Origin: DASTFP01 sp963744345 | GTDB taxonomy: Bacteria > Verrucomicrobiota > Verrucomicrobiia > Chthoniobacterales > Terrimicrobiaceae | Reading direction: 5' to 3' | DNA: 64,000 bases | NCBI GenBank assembly: GCA_963744345.1 | Contig: CAVUTD010000024.1 | Span: forward strand, 272,011-336,010 | Shown: positions 49,501 through 56,814 of the stretch, in pieces | Layout: every line of letters begins with the position of its first letter | How positions within the stretch are numbered: position 1 is the stretch's first letter | Notes under the pieces: generated by a model | What the model was told of the DNA's origin: nothing | The model's input: the letters and a program-made list of their open reading frames with translations, nothing else | Databases searched by the model: none | Position numbers and translations under genes: made by a program

Positions 49501-50086
49501 CAACCAAACCGGCGGTGACCTGCGTCGCGATTTCCAGGGCCAGCTCTACCTCGAGCCGGCCCGAACGTCTAATGAGGCTTTCAAGCGTTTCGCCCTCCAC
49601 GAACTCCATTGCGTAGAAGTAATTGTCGCCCGTTCTCCCAAGGTGGAAGACCGAGGCAACATTCGGGTGACGAACTTTGGCTGCTGCGCGGGCTTCACGC
49701 AAAAAACGTAACCGCGCCGTTTCGTCACCGAGATACTTTTCGCTGATGACTTTCAATGTCACGTGGCAGTGCAGATCGACGTCCAACGCCTTGTAAGTGA
49801 CCCCCATTGCACCACGACCCAGCTCGACAAGTCTCCCGTCTTCGTCCAAGACCACTTCATAGTTCTCGAATCTATGGACCTGCGCCCCGCCGTCCGCGTC
49901 CTTAACGCTGTCTGTTAACCGACGTGGTGAACTCAGCTCCTGGGTTGCTGCAGATTCGCTGTCGACAGCTCCGAGCAGAATACAAACTGGACAAAACTCG
50001 CTCTGGGCGAAGAACTTTGTACCGCAGACTGGGCAGCTGCGTGCTTCCTGCTGCACTGATTCCAGTTTTGTGCCAAGTTGCTCCAC
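43571..50086 (-). CDS. Giant Zn-ribbon / Ser-Thr kinase / DUF4062 / STAND NTPase / WD40 signalling protein
   Basis: 2171 aa. A four-Cys zinc ribbon (C18, C21, C32, C35) precedes a protein kinase at about 75-345: glycine loop GRGAMG at 90-95, Lys112, HRDIKPSN with Asp206, DLG in place of DFG at 228-230, and GTPEFASPEQF. A DUF4062-like domain (TIRVFVSSTGDVQKERHV) begins near 356. A STAND-type NTPase has its P-loop VVGASGSGKSSL near 640. One transmembrane helix (MVMAAISILAILAGF near 1115) and a coiled coil precede 17 WD40 repeats (about 1234-1965), each carrying RILTAS and KLWDAASGK. The tail has helical repeats. The design suggests a membrane-anchored sensor whose kinase faces the cytoplasm. 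It is the intact relative of the stub at 41729. Confidence 0.93.
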   Translation of the reverse strand: MEQLGTKLESVQQEARSCPVCGTKFFAQSEFCPVCILLGAVDSESAATQELSSPRRLTDSVKDADGGAQVHRFENYEVVLDEDGRLVELGRGAMGVTYKALDVDLHCHVTLKVISEKYLGDETARLRFLREARAAAKVRHPNVASVFHLGRTGDNYFYAMEFVEGETLESLIRRSGRLEVELALEIATQVTAGLVAVHKQRLVHRDIKPSNIMVSLEEGGAVTAKLIDLGLAKTASEPLSEATISMPGVFAGTPEFASPEQFAGAAVDIRSDLYSLGVTLWEMLIGRAPFRGSTVEVMHQHQHAPLPVEQLNGIPQPLVVLLEVLLAKDPARRFQTPAELLKVIPAVRDAVDAGRPMMKTIRVFVSSTGDVQKERHVAERVMRSIAAECNLPVSDSSSIFQRLAEENGVSKNGGPKPEPDNQSPLLLCPYFLDYQKPGNGYPGTIPNTGQFDLVISILWSRLGNVLSSTLRMPDGSTPASGTDYEIGWALDQAGRNRAVPRLRLFHNCSNPTPPLEPKEEREAFGRRWDSVQEFFAHWTTNSDGNGGGTFKNYSNLQEFEELFRGEFRDFLEGQIDQETGQKVLSRKVRRWKSSPFRGLNVFDFEHAPIFHGRTRAIGGVLEALEGQVRAQRPFVLVVGASGSGKSSLMRAGVLPLLTQPETIEGLGFWRWLVTRPGASGSGGDCFDPLAAALLEPTALPDLANPESLDAIRDLARELREHSESVALRVRDALDCAAREWKIQRCHFLEERERQLRSWGRSDDAEVLRQQRERLEPPKARLALVVDQLEELFTSGFSSEVRQKYISTLAGLVRSGRVFVLATLRSDFYASYQEFPDLIEVSKPSGIFDLRPPTPSEIANMIRLPAEAAGLHFEQNQETGQRLDDALRETSSATPESLPLLEHVLSLLYDQQRTRGDGLLRWSDYRELGELKGALAKHAEAVFSTLGPNDQSAFPLVMRHLVTLGQGEEEVPNRRTVPYHDFVASGNIDQDQKAGAKGFVDLFIEKRLFVADTDPQGEVTVSVAHEALLREWQRLRAWLKENREFLRMRDRLDSSLKLWLSRGKQTDDLLEAGLHLAEGEKLVKDFGSSLSREQIDYVYASTDERNRRKRAQARIRYMVMAAISILAILAGFQWLQAERQRQSAEKNAALARAEEARTKQALASEAEVAGKLRDQLRQASWTSFNQAERQFQLGEWREGIALLARAIKFDPENPVASERFFQELIVHREKALQLPIASFAHKDTVENVVFSPDGARILTASRDKTAKLWDAASGKLLASFDHQSRVLQAVFSPDGTRILTASADMTAKLWDAISGKPLTSFDHQDWIVRAAFSPDGSRILTASADKTAKLWDASSGKPMASFDHEDEVQDAVFSADGARILTASKDKTAKLWDGASGKLIASFDHEDAVSHGAFSPDGARILTASRDKTAKLWDAASGKLLASFDHQGSVKNAAFSPDGTRILTASADHSARLWDAASGKLMASFDHQDEVSHAAFSPDGTRILTASSDKTAKLWDGASGKLIVSFEHQDEVLRAAFSADGTRILTAGKDKTAKLWDAALGKPVSSLVHQDTVENAAFNANGTRILTASTDHSAKLWDTASGKLLASFEHLGPLFHAAFSPDGTRILTASADHSARLWDAASGKLMASFDHQDEVSHATFSPDGTRILTASSDKTAKLWDAASGELIVSLAHQDYVRHATFSPDGARILTACWTDSLPNTIDQRTYVTAKLWDAASGKLIASSAGPEIVDVWSCTTRTGGCVYGAFSPDGTRILTANNDNTAMLWDAASGKLIASFDLGPAWSGTAFLEAGRPALHFSPDSARVLAASADHTAKLWDAASGKLLASFAHQDEVFQAEFSRDGARILTASKDKTAKLWDTASGKLISSFDHPDGLYHAAFSPDGARILTASGHTAKLWNAVSGKLVASFEHQDAVPWAGFSSDGTRILTVSADKTANLWDAATLVELAQQVKEASGEKSKIGASVSMANSPPQQVESLSAIASGLEFSDEGSLVAVNEEQRSKLTKQLTDLAQDAGPSARFIRWFFSPGSDRTIFPASGVKIAEWMDNALLTNSNVTEEWIRNALIFLPNHPLLHIALAGFETDPKRADFLRSFGLARLPKSSAVCRRAGEMLLAQHQPRLALAAVDNALLADPTDQTAQRLRLEVLNAIPER
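44190..46390 (-). repeat. Array of 17 WD40-coding repeats, about 126 bp each
   Basis: The repeats are in frame and nearly identical around the LWDAASGK segment. Units 6-7 (about 45580-45760) and 10-11 (about 45090-45240) are almost the same at both protein and DNA level, which points to recent internal duplication or conversion. The array is a likely spot for assembly collapse. Confidence 0.85.
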
Positions 50087-50318
50087 GAGTCCTCCAGATT
50101 CCGTATTTACTGCTGCCGGCGTCCTTCAGCGGCGGTTATCGCATCGCAGAGCGCACAGAATTGGCGTGCGCCACCCCCCACCGAGCTCTCGCTCACCCTA
50201 ATCGGGAACCCGCGTTGAGGCAACAGTATCCGATCAGAAAGAGATTTCACTTTTCTTGTCATCCATAGTGTCTGGCCTTATGTATTAGGGGCCGCCGGCA
50301 TTTGCACCTTGCTATACT
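50087..50318. promoter_or_regulatory. Upstream region of the giant kinase
   Basis: About 230 bp that should hold the kinase promoter on the minus strand. No convincing -10/-35 pair or ribosome site is visible before 50086. Confidence 0.3.
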
Positions 50319-50358
50319 CTACAAATCGATTTGGAGGACAGAAGTGTCAGAGTGTCGG
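50319..50358 (+). repeat. Second copy of the palindromic element
   Basis: This 40-bp segment matches 40866-40906 at about 26 of the first 33 positions, including the ATCGAT core, AGGAC and AGTGTCAG. Its palindrome is CAAATCGATTTG (50322-50333). A TATACT hexamer is just upstream. Confidence 0.5.
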
Positions 50359-50492
50359 CTGCGGTTCAGGTCGACCCGGCACGCACCCGGGCTCGTACGG
50401 CGGGCCTTAGAGAGGTGCGCGCGATGGCCAGGGAAACCGGCCTGAGCAAATCGAGCGCCCAACGATGGCATGTGGAGCGTGCGTGCGCGTGA
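50352..50492 (+). pseudogene. IS630-like helix-turn-helix fragment
   Basis: A 46-residue frame reads RTAGLREVRAMARETGLSKS, then SAQRWHVERACA before a stop. The GLSKSxxQRW pattern resembles the N-terminal helix-turn-helix of IS630-type transposases. No catalytic domain follows. Weak evidence. Confidence 0.35.
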
Positions 50493-50791
50493 ACGCTGGC
50501 TGCATAGGAGCAGGCGAGGGCCGTGGAGTTGCTCGCGGAAGCGCTGGAGAGCGATTCGGTCGTGCTGGCCGACGATCGCCTGCGACGGGCCGGAAAGCGG
50601 CTCGCCACAGGTCAAAGCTCGGCTGGTTGCACATTGGCGGAGGGGGTTAAAGAGTTGGGCTTAGATTACAATAATAGGCGACATGAAAGGCCGATGGATG
50701 CTTGATCGGCGCGAGGGGCGGCTCGGCAAGGCGCATTAACTCGATGGTGCAGGTTGTCTCCATGAAAAGGCAACCAGTTCAATCGGAGGAG

Positions 50792-50943
50792 ATGCCGGTG
50801 TTTATCGGCATCGACTATCACAAGGCATACAGCGTCTATAGCGTGCTCGACGCGCAGGGTGAAAGCTTGGGACAGGGTCGTATCGATCACGCTCAATCAA
50901 CCAGAGTGGAGAGAGGAAAGCTCCGAAGGCTGTCATCACGATA
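50792..50943 (+). pseudogene. IS110-family transposase N-terminal fragment
   Basis: CGGAGG precedes ATG 50792, and the frame begins MPVFIGIDYHKAYSVYSVLD, then GESLGQGRIDHA, the start of the DEDD/RuvC-like domain of IS110 transposases. It stops after 50 residues of an expected 350-400. The rest of the element is absent. Confidence 0.7.
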
Positions 50944-51277
50944 ACCGCGAGTTTCTCGCCGAATGTCGCTGATCCGTTGCGTTCTTGTGGGAATGTCCAA
51001 TGTGAGTCTTGTCACACGTTACCTTCCCGCGAATCAAAAGCCTTCCTAGAGCATCCTAAGGCAACAAGGACCTCGTTTTGAACGACCCGCGTTCTTACCC
51101 TCCACGTTCCAACTATGGTCTTCGCCTACATGTTTGGAGTTCTGCTCGTTTTCATTGGGATAGCAATTGCTGCCACAATTTGATCCATTTTGGTGCATTT
51201 TTCGTTCATGAAGGTGCATCAACTCCCAACATCGCAAGATGCCCATAGATCCTTTATTCATGCTGGTTTCAAGGCAA

Positions 51278-51330
51278 TGGGCAGGACAGGATTCGAACCA
51301 GCGAAGGCGTAAGCCAGCGGATTTACAGTC
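51278..51330 (-). other. tRNA-Tyr 3' fragment, probable integrase attachment site
   Basis: On the minus strand the segment runs from the anticodon loop (CTGTAAATCC, anticodon GTA) through a long variable arm (GCTTACGCC) and T-loop (GGTTCGAATCC) to TGCCCA. The 5' half (acceptor strand, D-arm, matching anticodon stem) is absent. This is the sort of tRNA-end duplicate left by integrative elements. It lies 55 bp before the integrase start. Confidence 0.65.
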
Positions 51331-51384
51331 TGACATTTTACTCCGTTGTTGACGACTGTGGACAATTTGTGGACACTTTTTACC

Positions 51385-52749
51385 ATGAAGAAAGCGAGGA
51401 TTGCCGATTTGCCTTCCGGCATCGGAATCACTCGCAATAGTAACGGGATTACCGATTACTGGAGGGTACGTTTGGGCAAGAAGTTTACAGGCGGCAAGAT
51501 TATTACCCGGAATTTTGAGGCCTTGACAGATGCACGCAGGTGGATTTTCGGCGACGCGCAGAAGCTGAAAACCGTCACGATGCCTGCGCTCGACTTGAAA
51601 CGGGTCGCCGGAGCCGCTGCATTCGAGTTATCGTCGGCGGAAATTGCTGAGGCAACGGCGGCAACAAGGAAATGTCGATCTGCTGGAATTACGCTTCATG
51701 CCGCGGTCGATTACGCCATCAAGCGCATGAACTTGGCCGAGAAATCCAAGACGTTGCGAGAGGTGGCAGATTTCGTGATCGGCTACAAACAGTCAAATGG
51801 AGCGTCACCGAAACATTTGAAAGGAATGCGTTCCATTTTCTCCAAAGTCTGCGAGGGCCTTGGAGAACGGCAGGTGAACGAATTAACTCGTGAGGCCATC
51901 GAGGAGTGGCAAGCGGAGCAAGATGATGTCACCTTGAACACGCGAATTTCGTACGTGCGACATTTCCATATCCTATTCAGCGAAGCCGTGGAACGCGGCT
52001 GGTGTGTGGAAAACCCAGTTGCGAAACTGAAACGAAATAGTGAGGCGACGGGAGACCCGGAGATTTGGTCCCCTGCCCGGCTCGCTAGATTTCTCGCGGT
52101 GGCTATGAAGCACGAACCGGCGTTGGTCGTTGGCTTGGCTATCAAGGCATTTGCTGGAGTCCGCACAGCCGAGCTCCTTCAATTGCGCTGGGAGAGGATT
52201 TCCAGCAACAAAATTCAAATCATTGGCAAGAGCGCAAAGACGCGGCGTTCACGTGGAATTCCCGTCCAGCCTGTTTTGTCGGCATGGCTCAAGGGACGGA
52301 GACACGCCGAAGGACCAGTCATCGAGCTTTCAGAAAATGGCTGGTTTGACGCCGTCCAAAGGGTGGCCGTTGCGTCCGGAATAGAGCATCCGTCCAACGT
52401 TCTTCGTCATTCCTTCGGGACATACCGTTACCACGCGACGAAGAGCGAGGATGAAACGAGCTACGAAATGGGTAATACCCCGGCGGTCATTCTGGCGTGG
52501 TATCGCTCAGTTGCAGTTGAGGATCGGCGACGTTCGGCAATGGTGGCGATTGACGCCGCAGCTCGTCGAGCGCTGGGAACGTCGTTTCGCAGCAAGCGGA
52601 GACTGAACCGCCCGAACTACGGATCGATCTCGCTCTTGATCAGTCCAGAATCAACCAAGTATTGGCGTATTTTCAGTTTGACGCTGCCGGGTTTGATCTT
52701 GTCCGTTTCGATACCATCCTTAAAGATCCGAAAGTCAGAATGTGGATAG
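51385..52749 (+). CDS. Tyrosine recombinase / integrase
   Basis: About 454 aa from ATG 51385 (MKKARIADLPSG); a TTG at 51346 would add residues read from the attachment region. A SAM-like core-binding domain (GYKQSNGASPKHLKGMRSIF, around 135-235) precedes the catalytic domain with Arg in FAGVRTAELLQLRW, Lys in IIGKSAKTRR, HxxR in VLRHSFGTYR, and the Tyr in ILAWYRS; the usual second His is Asn in GNTP. The last 55 residues differ from the remnant at 54517, which suggests the 3' end was replaced when the downstream cassette arrived. Its position beside a tRNA-Tyr fragment fits a tRNA-targeting integrase. Confidence 0.88.
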   Translation: MKKARIADLPSGIGITRNSNGITDYWRVRLGKKFTGGKIITRNFEALTDARRWIFGDAQKLKTVTMPALDLKRVAGAAAFELSSAEIAEATAATRKCRSAGITLHAAVDYAIKRMNLAEKSKTLREVADFVIGYKQSNGASPKHLKGMRSIFSKVCEGLGERQVNELTREAIEEWQAEQDDVTLNTRISYVRHFHILFSEAVERGWCVENPVAKLKRNSEATGDPEIWSPARLARFLAVAMKHEPALVVGLAIKAFAGVRTAELLQLRWERISSNKIQIIGKSAKTRRSRGIPVQPVLSAWLKGRRHAEGPVIELSENGWFDAVQRVAVASGIEHPSNVLRHSFGTYRYHATKSEDETSYEMGNTPAVILAWYRSVAVEDRRRSAMVAIDAAARRALGTSFRSKRRLNRPNYGSISLLISPESTKYWRIFSLTLPGLILSVSIPSLKIRKSECG

Positions 52750-53105
52750 TTGCATAGGGTTGGGCAGTGAAACACATGAAGCGTATAAACAGCCGGTTGC
52801 TTCTCATCTGTCTGCCAGGACTTATTTTCGAACGCTGCGGCCGGAAGACTCAGAACACCAAAGCCTTCATATCGTCCGCCTTCTTCGCATTTCCATAATG
52901 CGTCGTCAGCGCTCTTGCAAAAAGCTGAACGATTGGTTGAAGAATTTTTGCGGTGGAAACTGATGCTTTCTGCCAGATCTTTGCCAGCTGGATAGCGTCG
53001 AAAGAGAAGTTCATCACTCCAAAAGGAGATCACTGCTTCCCTCTGCATCCTGTGCAGGTGGCGCGGAATACCGAGTGAGTCGCACCTCGGATCAGACGCG
53101 GCCAT
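52617..53105 (-). CDS. Unknown protein, third gene of a three-gene cassette
   Basis: 162 aa. Visible segments are ELLFRRYPAGKDLAESISFHR, NRSAFCKSADDALW, GFGVLSLPAAAF, then YTLHVFHCPTLCNYPHSDFRIFKDG. It starts 14 bp inside the end of the preceding gene (overlap 53092-53105), so the two are translationally linked, and it overlaps the integrase 3' end on the opposite strand. There is no signal peptide, transmembrane segment or known catalytic motif. The Asn/Arg/Ser segment and the CPxxxNYPHSD motif would be the best search handles. Confidence 0.7.
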   Translation of the reverse strand: MAASDPRCDSLGIPRHLHRMQREAVISFWSDELLFRRYPAGKDLAESISFHRKNSSTNRSAFCKSADDALWKCEEGGRYEGFGVLSLPAAAFENKSWQTDEKQPAVYTLHVFHCPTLCNYPHSDFRIFKDGIETDKIKPGSVKLKIRQYLVDSGLIKSEIDP

Positions 53106-53691
53106 CCTTTAGGTCTTGAATGAAACCGCGAACTTGCGAAAGCGTCATGTCGTGAAAAGACACTCGGCCGCTTTGATCATGCGCCATCGCCGCAATATCT
53201 CCGTCTACGTCGATCTGCCATTTAACCTTGTAGGCGCCAATTCGGCAAGAAATCACGACGTCAGAATCGCCTGTCATATTGACACCCGATGCCAATGCCT
53301 TCTCGGATGCCAGTAGGTCTACCACTTCAAAAGCCGTGACCTTGCACGGCAGAGGAACCGGTCCTGCACCGTAGCTATTCCAGTTCGAGGGTCGTACGGC
53401 AAATTGCTCAATCTCGCTTTCAATAGAAGCCCATGCCATAGACGTCGAAATCGTCGCTTTCTGTTTTACGGGCTTCGGAAAGTCGACTTCCTTTGCACTC
53501 AGGCCCAACAGCTTTCTTAGTCGACTTAACGGGCCGACACTCATTTTGGGTGAACGTCTCCAACCAAACTCATAACCAGGGCTCTGGTGGGTTTGCGCAT
53601 AGATTGACCGCCCTCGAATGACAGCGGGACGGCTCGGTTCCTGCTGGGCAAAAGGCGTCCATTCCGTTTCTGGTGGCAGCGCTTTGATCAT
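53092..53691 (-). CDS. Unknown protein with NWNSYGAGP motif, second gene of the cassette
   Basis: 199 aa. The N-terminal 75 residues are low in structure and basic. The C-terminal domain contains SNWNSYGAGPVPLPCKVTAFEVVDLL and VKWQIDVDGDIAAMAHDQSG, an alpha/beta pattern that recurs in many uncharacterised bacterial proteins with a W(N/D)xYGA motif. It starts 1 bp after the preceding stop (53693) and overlaps the next gene. Cytosolic; function unknown. Confidence 0.72.
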   Translation of the reverse strand: MIKALPPETEWTPFAQQEPSRPAVIRGRSIYAQTHQSPGYEFGWRRSPKMSVGPLSRLRKLLGLSAKEVDFPKPVKQKATISTSMAWASIESEIEQFAVRPSNWNSYGAGPVPLPCKVTAFEVVDLLASEKALASGVNMTGDSDVVISCRIGAYKVKWQIDVDGDIAAMAHDQSGRVSFHDMTLSQVRGFIQDLKDGRV

Positions 53692-53692
53692 A

Positions 53693-54379
53693 TCACTCTG
53701 ATTTTCTCAGCGAAGGAAGGAGACCAAATTCGGAAAATAGGTCGGAAATTTTGGCCCAAAGGAACTCCCCACCTCCCGTTTCTTTGGCAGCGATTCCATT
53801 TACCTCAAGTGTCAGAAACCCCGCATTGTTGTAGGAATAGGATTTCTCAATGCTCAACTTGGCAAAATCGAAAGCAAATTCTAGACCTTCATTCATAACT
53901 AGAATAGCACTCCTCCCACCAAAAGACCAGCTTTTGGGCGCGAGTGCTGCAAAAAACGAATCGGCGATATCAGGTTCTAAAAACGTGGCGTGCCCCATCC
54001 ACGCGACCTGACATTTTCCGTCGCTTCGATCCGATAGCAGTTCTGCAGCCCGGCCGAAAATCTCGGTTCCAATTCCGAAATCAAATGTCGACGTTAGGCG
54101 TTTGAACGAGACTTCAAGCGCTGATGGAGTCAGTTCGATCGACGCAAGACCATTGAAAAGCCCAACCTTGAGCACGTAACCAAACAGACCATCGTTCTCT
54201 TCCAGGGAGAAGTGCTCCGGTTTCAAGTTGAATCGCTCTAATGCCTTAAGCAATCTATCCGAGAATCCGGTCACGTTGGCATCTGGCAGCGAACGAACAG
54301 CTAGATTGCTTCTGAAGGACAGATTGCAATCGTTTACCTCAAGCGCATACGATTTTTCTGGAATAGCACCCGTGCCCAT
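53693..54379 (-). CDS. Unknown protein, first gene of the cassette
   Basis: 228 aa, cytosolic, no signal peptide. Visible segments are NLSFRSNLAVRSLPDANVTG, GLFGYVLKVGLFNGLASIEL, WMGHATFLEPDIADSFFAAL and EKSYSYNNAGFLTLEVNG. The regular beta-strand-like alternation suggests an alpha/beta protein, perhaps with an internal duplication. I do not recognise a named family. It is first in a tight operon with the genes at 53092 and 52617; its promoter should lie in 54380-54516. No ribosome site is obvious. Confidence 0.72.
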   Translation of the reverse strand: MGTGAIPEKSYALEVNDCNLSFRSNLAVRSLPDANVTGFSDRLLKALERFNLKPEHFSLEENDGLFGYVLKVGLFNGLASIELTPSALEVSFKRLTSTFDFGIGTEIFGRAAELLSDRSDGKCQVAWMGHATFLEPDIADSFFAALAPKSWSFGGRSAILVMNEGLEFAFDFAKLSIEKSYSYNNAGFLTLEVNGIAAKETGGGEFLWAKISDLFSEFGLLPSLRKSE

Positions 54380-54516
54380 CTATGTGGAACATCATCATCG
54401 GAAAATTGAGTGTCCAGCCAAATGATTGATCTCGTTTCCACTGTTCAGTCATCTTCAGCGCCCTCCACGTCCTCACCTCTGGCGCGAGAGAGCGTTCACT
54501 GAAGCCTAGTTCCAGA

Positions 54517-54686
54517 GCGGTCATTCGGACGCGGCACCTCGCTGTTTGGTGGAAGATGCACGTTCGGCAATGGTGGCGATTGACACGGCAGCTCGTCGAC
54601 CGCTGGTTACGGTTCAGCCGGCTTTGATACCGCGCCGCAAATCACTATTTATGCAGTGCCTGCCATTTTTCCCCATCGCCCGGTAG
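54517..54686 (+). pseudogene. Second integrase 3'-end remnant
   Basis: Bases 54556-54602 match 52529-52575 in the integrase gene at 44 of 47 positions, with weaker similarity back to 54517. The frame reads RSAMVAIDTAARRPLVTVQP to a TAG at 54684-54686. The three-gene cassette therefore lies between two related integrase 3' ends. Confidence 0.7.
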
Positions 54687-54867
54687 TGGGAAGGATGTTA
54701 CGATCAAAACCGCAACGACCTGTTCCTTGATCGCTGCCTTCTGAGGGTCTCTCTGCCCTTGCCGGCGTTTGATGACCTCTTTGTAACAACAGAGGGTAAC
54801 ACCTCACTGGCAAGCCTGGCGTCGGCAAATTCCTCGTCGCTCGCTTCGCATCCACCCGACCGCAATA

Positions 54868-55126
54868 GTGGAGATTGACACTGAAGCCACAGCAACCTAC
54901 GTGCGTTTCGGGCGCGGGAAAATAGCGCATACCGAACGATATGGCGGCACAGGAAGCCTAGTGATGGTTGACTATGACAAGCGCCGTCGCGTGTGGAATC
55001 GAGTTCATCGGGCGAAAGAAGTTCAACGTTGCAGAGTTGCTCGGAGACATACCTGTCTCTCTTCCAAAGTTCTCGCTAGATCGGGGCGCGTTACGTAGCG
55101 GCCGACTTGGCCAGGAAAGGTTGAAA
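54868..55126 (+). pseudogene. DUF2283-like small protein, two frame breaks
   Basis: From GTG 54868 the frame reads MEIDTEATATYVRFGRGKIA, then GTGSLVMVDYD. A one-base shift near 54985 continues as GIEFIGRKKFNVAELLGDIP, and another near 55085 gives ARYVAADLARKG and a stop at 55126. The D-x-E-A-x-A-x-Y-V and V-x-x-D-Y-D ... GIE motifs are those of DUF2283, small proteins of unknown role often near mobile or toxin-antitoxin loci. Confidence 0.55.
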
Positions 55127-55352
55127 AGGGCTCCTTTAATGGCGCAAGCTGGTTTGATTGGTTATTCCCGATGCCGTATTGGTAGCCTCCTAGAAGTTCG
55201 CAAAAAGCAGAATTGAAACGATCCAGTGGCTGCCGGTTTGATGCCGTCGCTCGGGTGCGAGATGCGACGAGAATGAAAGCATGAGCTTCCCGACTGACGC
55301 CGCGCCTTGATTCTGCATTCCTGCCGGTAGCAGAGGTTTCGAAATCCGGAGG

Positions 55353-56393
55353 TCAGTCGCCTTTCTGATTATGCATAGATAGCGCAATGTTGACCTCGGC
55401 ATGAACCCTGCGTAGTCCATCCTCTGACAACCGTGGTAGCAAGGCGAAGATGTCTGCGATAATCGAGCGCTCCGTTGGCTTGGAGCGGTTCATTCTTCGC
55501 CACTCTTCGATCCAAGCGTCGATGATCTCCTTCTTGAGCTTCTTTTCACGCAGTGGATGAGATTCGATCGAGTCGCGATAGACGGGACTGGTGTAAATGC
55601 TCTGAAGTTTGTCAAGGTAGGCATGGCTCAGTGCCGTGTCTCGCGAGATATCAGAGAGCGCTTCCTCGACGGGTTTGCCCTCTAGAAGGCCGTGGGCCAG
55701 CTCGCGGTGATGGAGATTGGTAACTTCAATGAGACCCATGAAGGCCCAGCCATCACTCTCCAATTCTTTCGGAACATCCGAATACGGATTAAAGGCTTCG
55801 GCGAGTTTCTTCTCGCTCTGGTATTCCTCGATTTTGGGAATGACGACCTTCTGCCGGTATTCGATAACGAAGTCCGGCTCGTAGTTGGGATCTTCTCTTT
55901 CGAGGGCGAGGATTCCCGCAGCGATCATCCGGTTGGCCAACTCGTTGGGTTTGACGCCAAAATACCTTGCCATCCGCCGGAGCTTTTCCGGCCAGCGTTC
56001 CGCTCTCTCGCTTCCCTCCGGTCCCTCTTGAACCTGAAAAACAACCTTCAGATTTACCTCTCCCGCTCGCAACGCTCTCTCAAACTCTTTGAGCTTTGGC
56101 TGGGCCTGGCGGTACTGGCCTTGCTGCAACGCGAGGGCCCGTCGAATACTCGGATCGGGAAGATTTGTCTTGAATGTTCTGCCCTGTCGTAATTTCCAAA
56201 CGTTTACAAAGTCCCATTGGCGGGCCGCTACATCCCGCCACACATTGAGTCCACGCTCCATGTTTTGCAGGGAATAGCCAACGCATAGGCTGCAGAAGGT
56301 AGGAGTGGTTTGGCTCAGGCGAATCGCCCAGCGAATGGCATCGGGAGCGAGCTCAGCCCGCACATAGATCATCAGTTTGGATCTTTTTTTCAT
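55353..56393 (-). CDS. Unknown 346-aa protein
   Basis: Intact frame, no signal peptide or transmembrane helix, highly charged and mostly helical. Segments include WAIRLSQTTPTFCSLCVGYS, KLKEFERALRAGEVNLKVVF, RRMARYFGVKPNELANRMIA and IIDAWIEEWRRMNRSKPTER. No catalytic motif or named domain is recognised. It is divergent from the first gene of the second mobilizable module, 79 bp away, and is likely cargo of that mobile region. Confidence 0.7.
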   Translation of the reverse strand: MKKRSKLMIYVRAELAPDAIRWAIRLSQTTPTFCSLCVGYSLQNMERGLNVWRDVAARQWDFVNVWKLRQGRTFKTNLPDPSIRRALALQQGQYRQAQPKLKEFERALRAGEVNLKVVFQVQEGPEGSERAERWPEKLRRMARYFGVKPNELANRMIAAGILALEREDPNYEPDFVIEYRQKVVIPKIEEYQSEKKLAEAFNPYSDVPKELESDGWAFMGLIEVTNLHHRELAHGLLEGKPVEEALSDISRDTALSHAYLDKLQSIYTSPVYRDSIESHPLREKKLKKEIIDAWIEEWRRMNRSKPTERSIIADIFALLPRLSEDGLRRVHAEVNIALSMHNQKGD

Positions 56394-56472
56394 CTCCTCA
56401 GATAGAACGAAATAGAACGGAAGTGATCATGGAGAGTATACGGCATTTATAAGGTTTACAATTCTTATTTTT

Positions 56473-56814
56473 ATGTTCCTATTGGTCTTATGCAGAGAGG
56501 GCAGCTCCCACCATCGCCGATCATCATCAAGGGGTGCAGACCCCCTGGCGATCACAAAGGCGGAGTTTTTCCAAGCCTTGCGCTCTCCGCGCATTGGCCA
56601 GCGTGCTCTCTACTGGACGCGCAGGGGGCAGCCCTTCGTGAAGATCTTGCGACAGGGAGGACGGGGCTGCACGCTTCTGATCGATACCTTGAGCGCCGAG
56701 ATCTTCTACGCTGATCTCCTGGAGGGCAAATGCCAACCGCCTCCCATGCCGGGCGAGCGCAGGAAAGATTGCCCTAGGTTCTGTTCACGAATTCCTGATC
56801 AAGATGAAAGCTGA
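56473..56814 (+). CDS. Small conserved protein of the mobilizable module (copy 2), 3' end altered by an IS
   Basis: The region PLAITKAEFFQALRSP, then LLIDTLSAEIFYADLLEGKC and PPPMPGERR, matches the protein at 34799. The natural stop was probably the TGA formed when the two insertions are removed (CCTAG joined to GTGAAG); now the frame reads 12 codons into the IS5-like element to 56814. Removing the insertions also restores a TGA/GTG overlap with the Rep-like gene, like the ATGA overlap in copy 1. Confidence 0.72.
   Translation: MFLLVLCREGSSHHRRSSSRGADPLAITKAEFFQALRSPRIGQRALYWTRRGQPFVKILRQGGRGCTLLIDTLSAEIFYADLLEGKCQPPPMPGERRKDCPRFCSRIPDQDES

Noticed and set aside
50523..50705. 60-codon frame (LLAEALESDSVVLADDRL start)
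   Set aside because: Overlaps transposase remnants, has no support from motifs or ribosome site, and two other frames are equally open.
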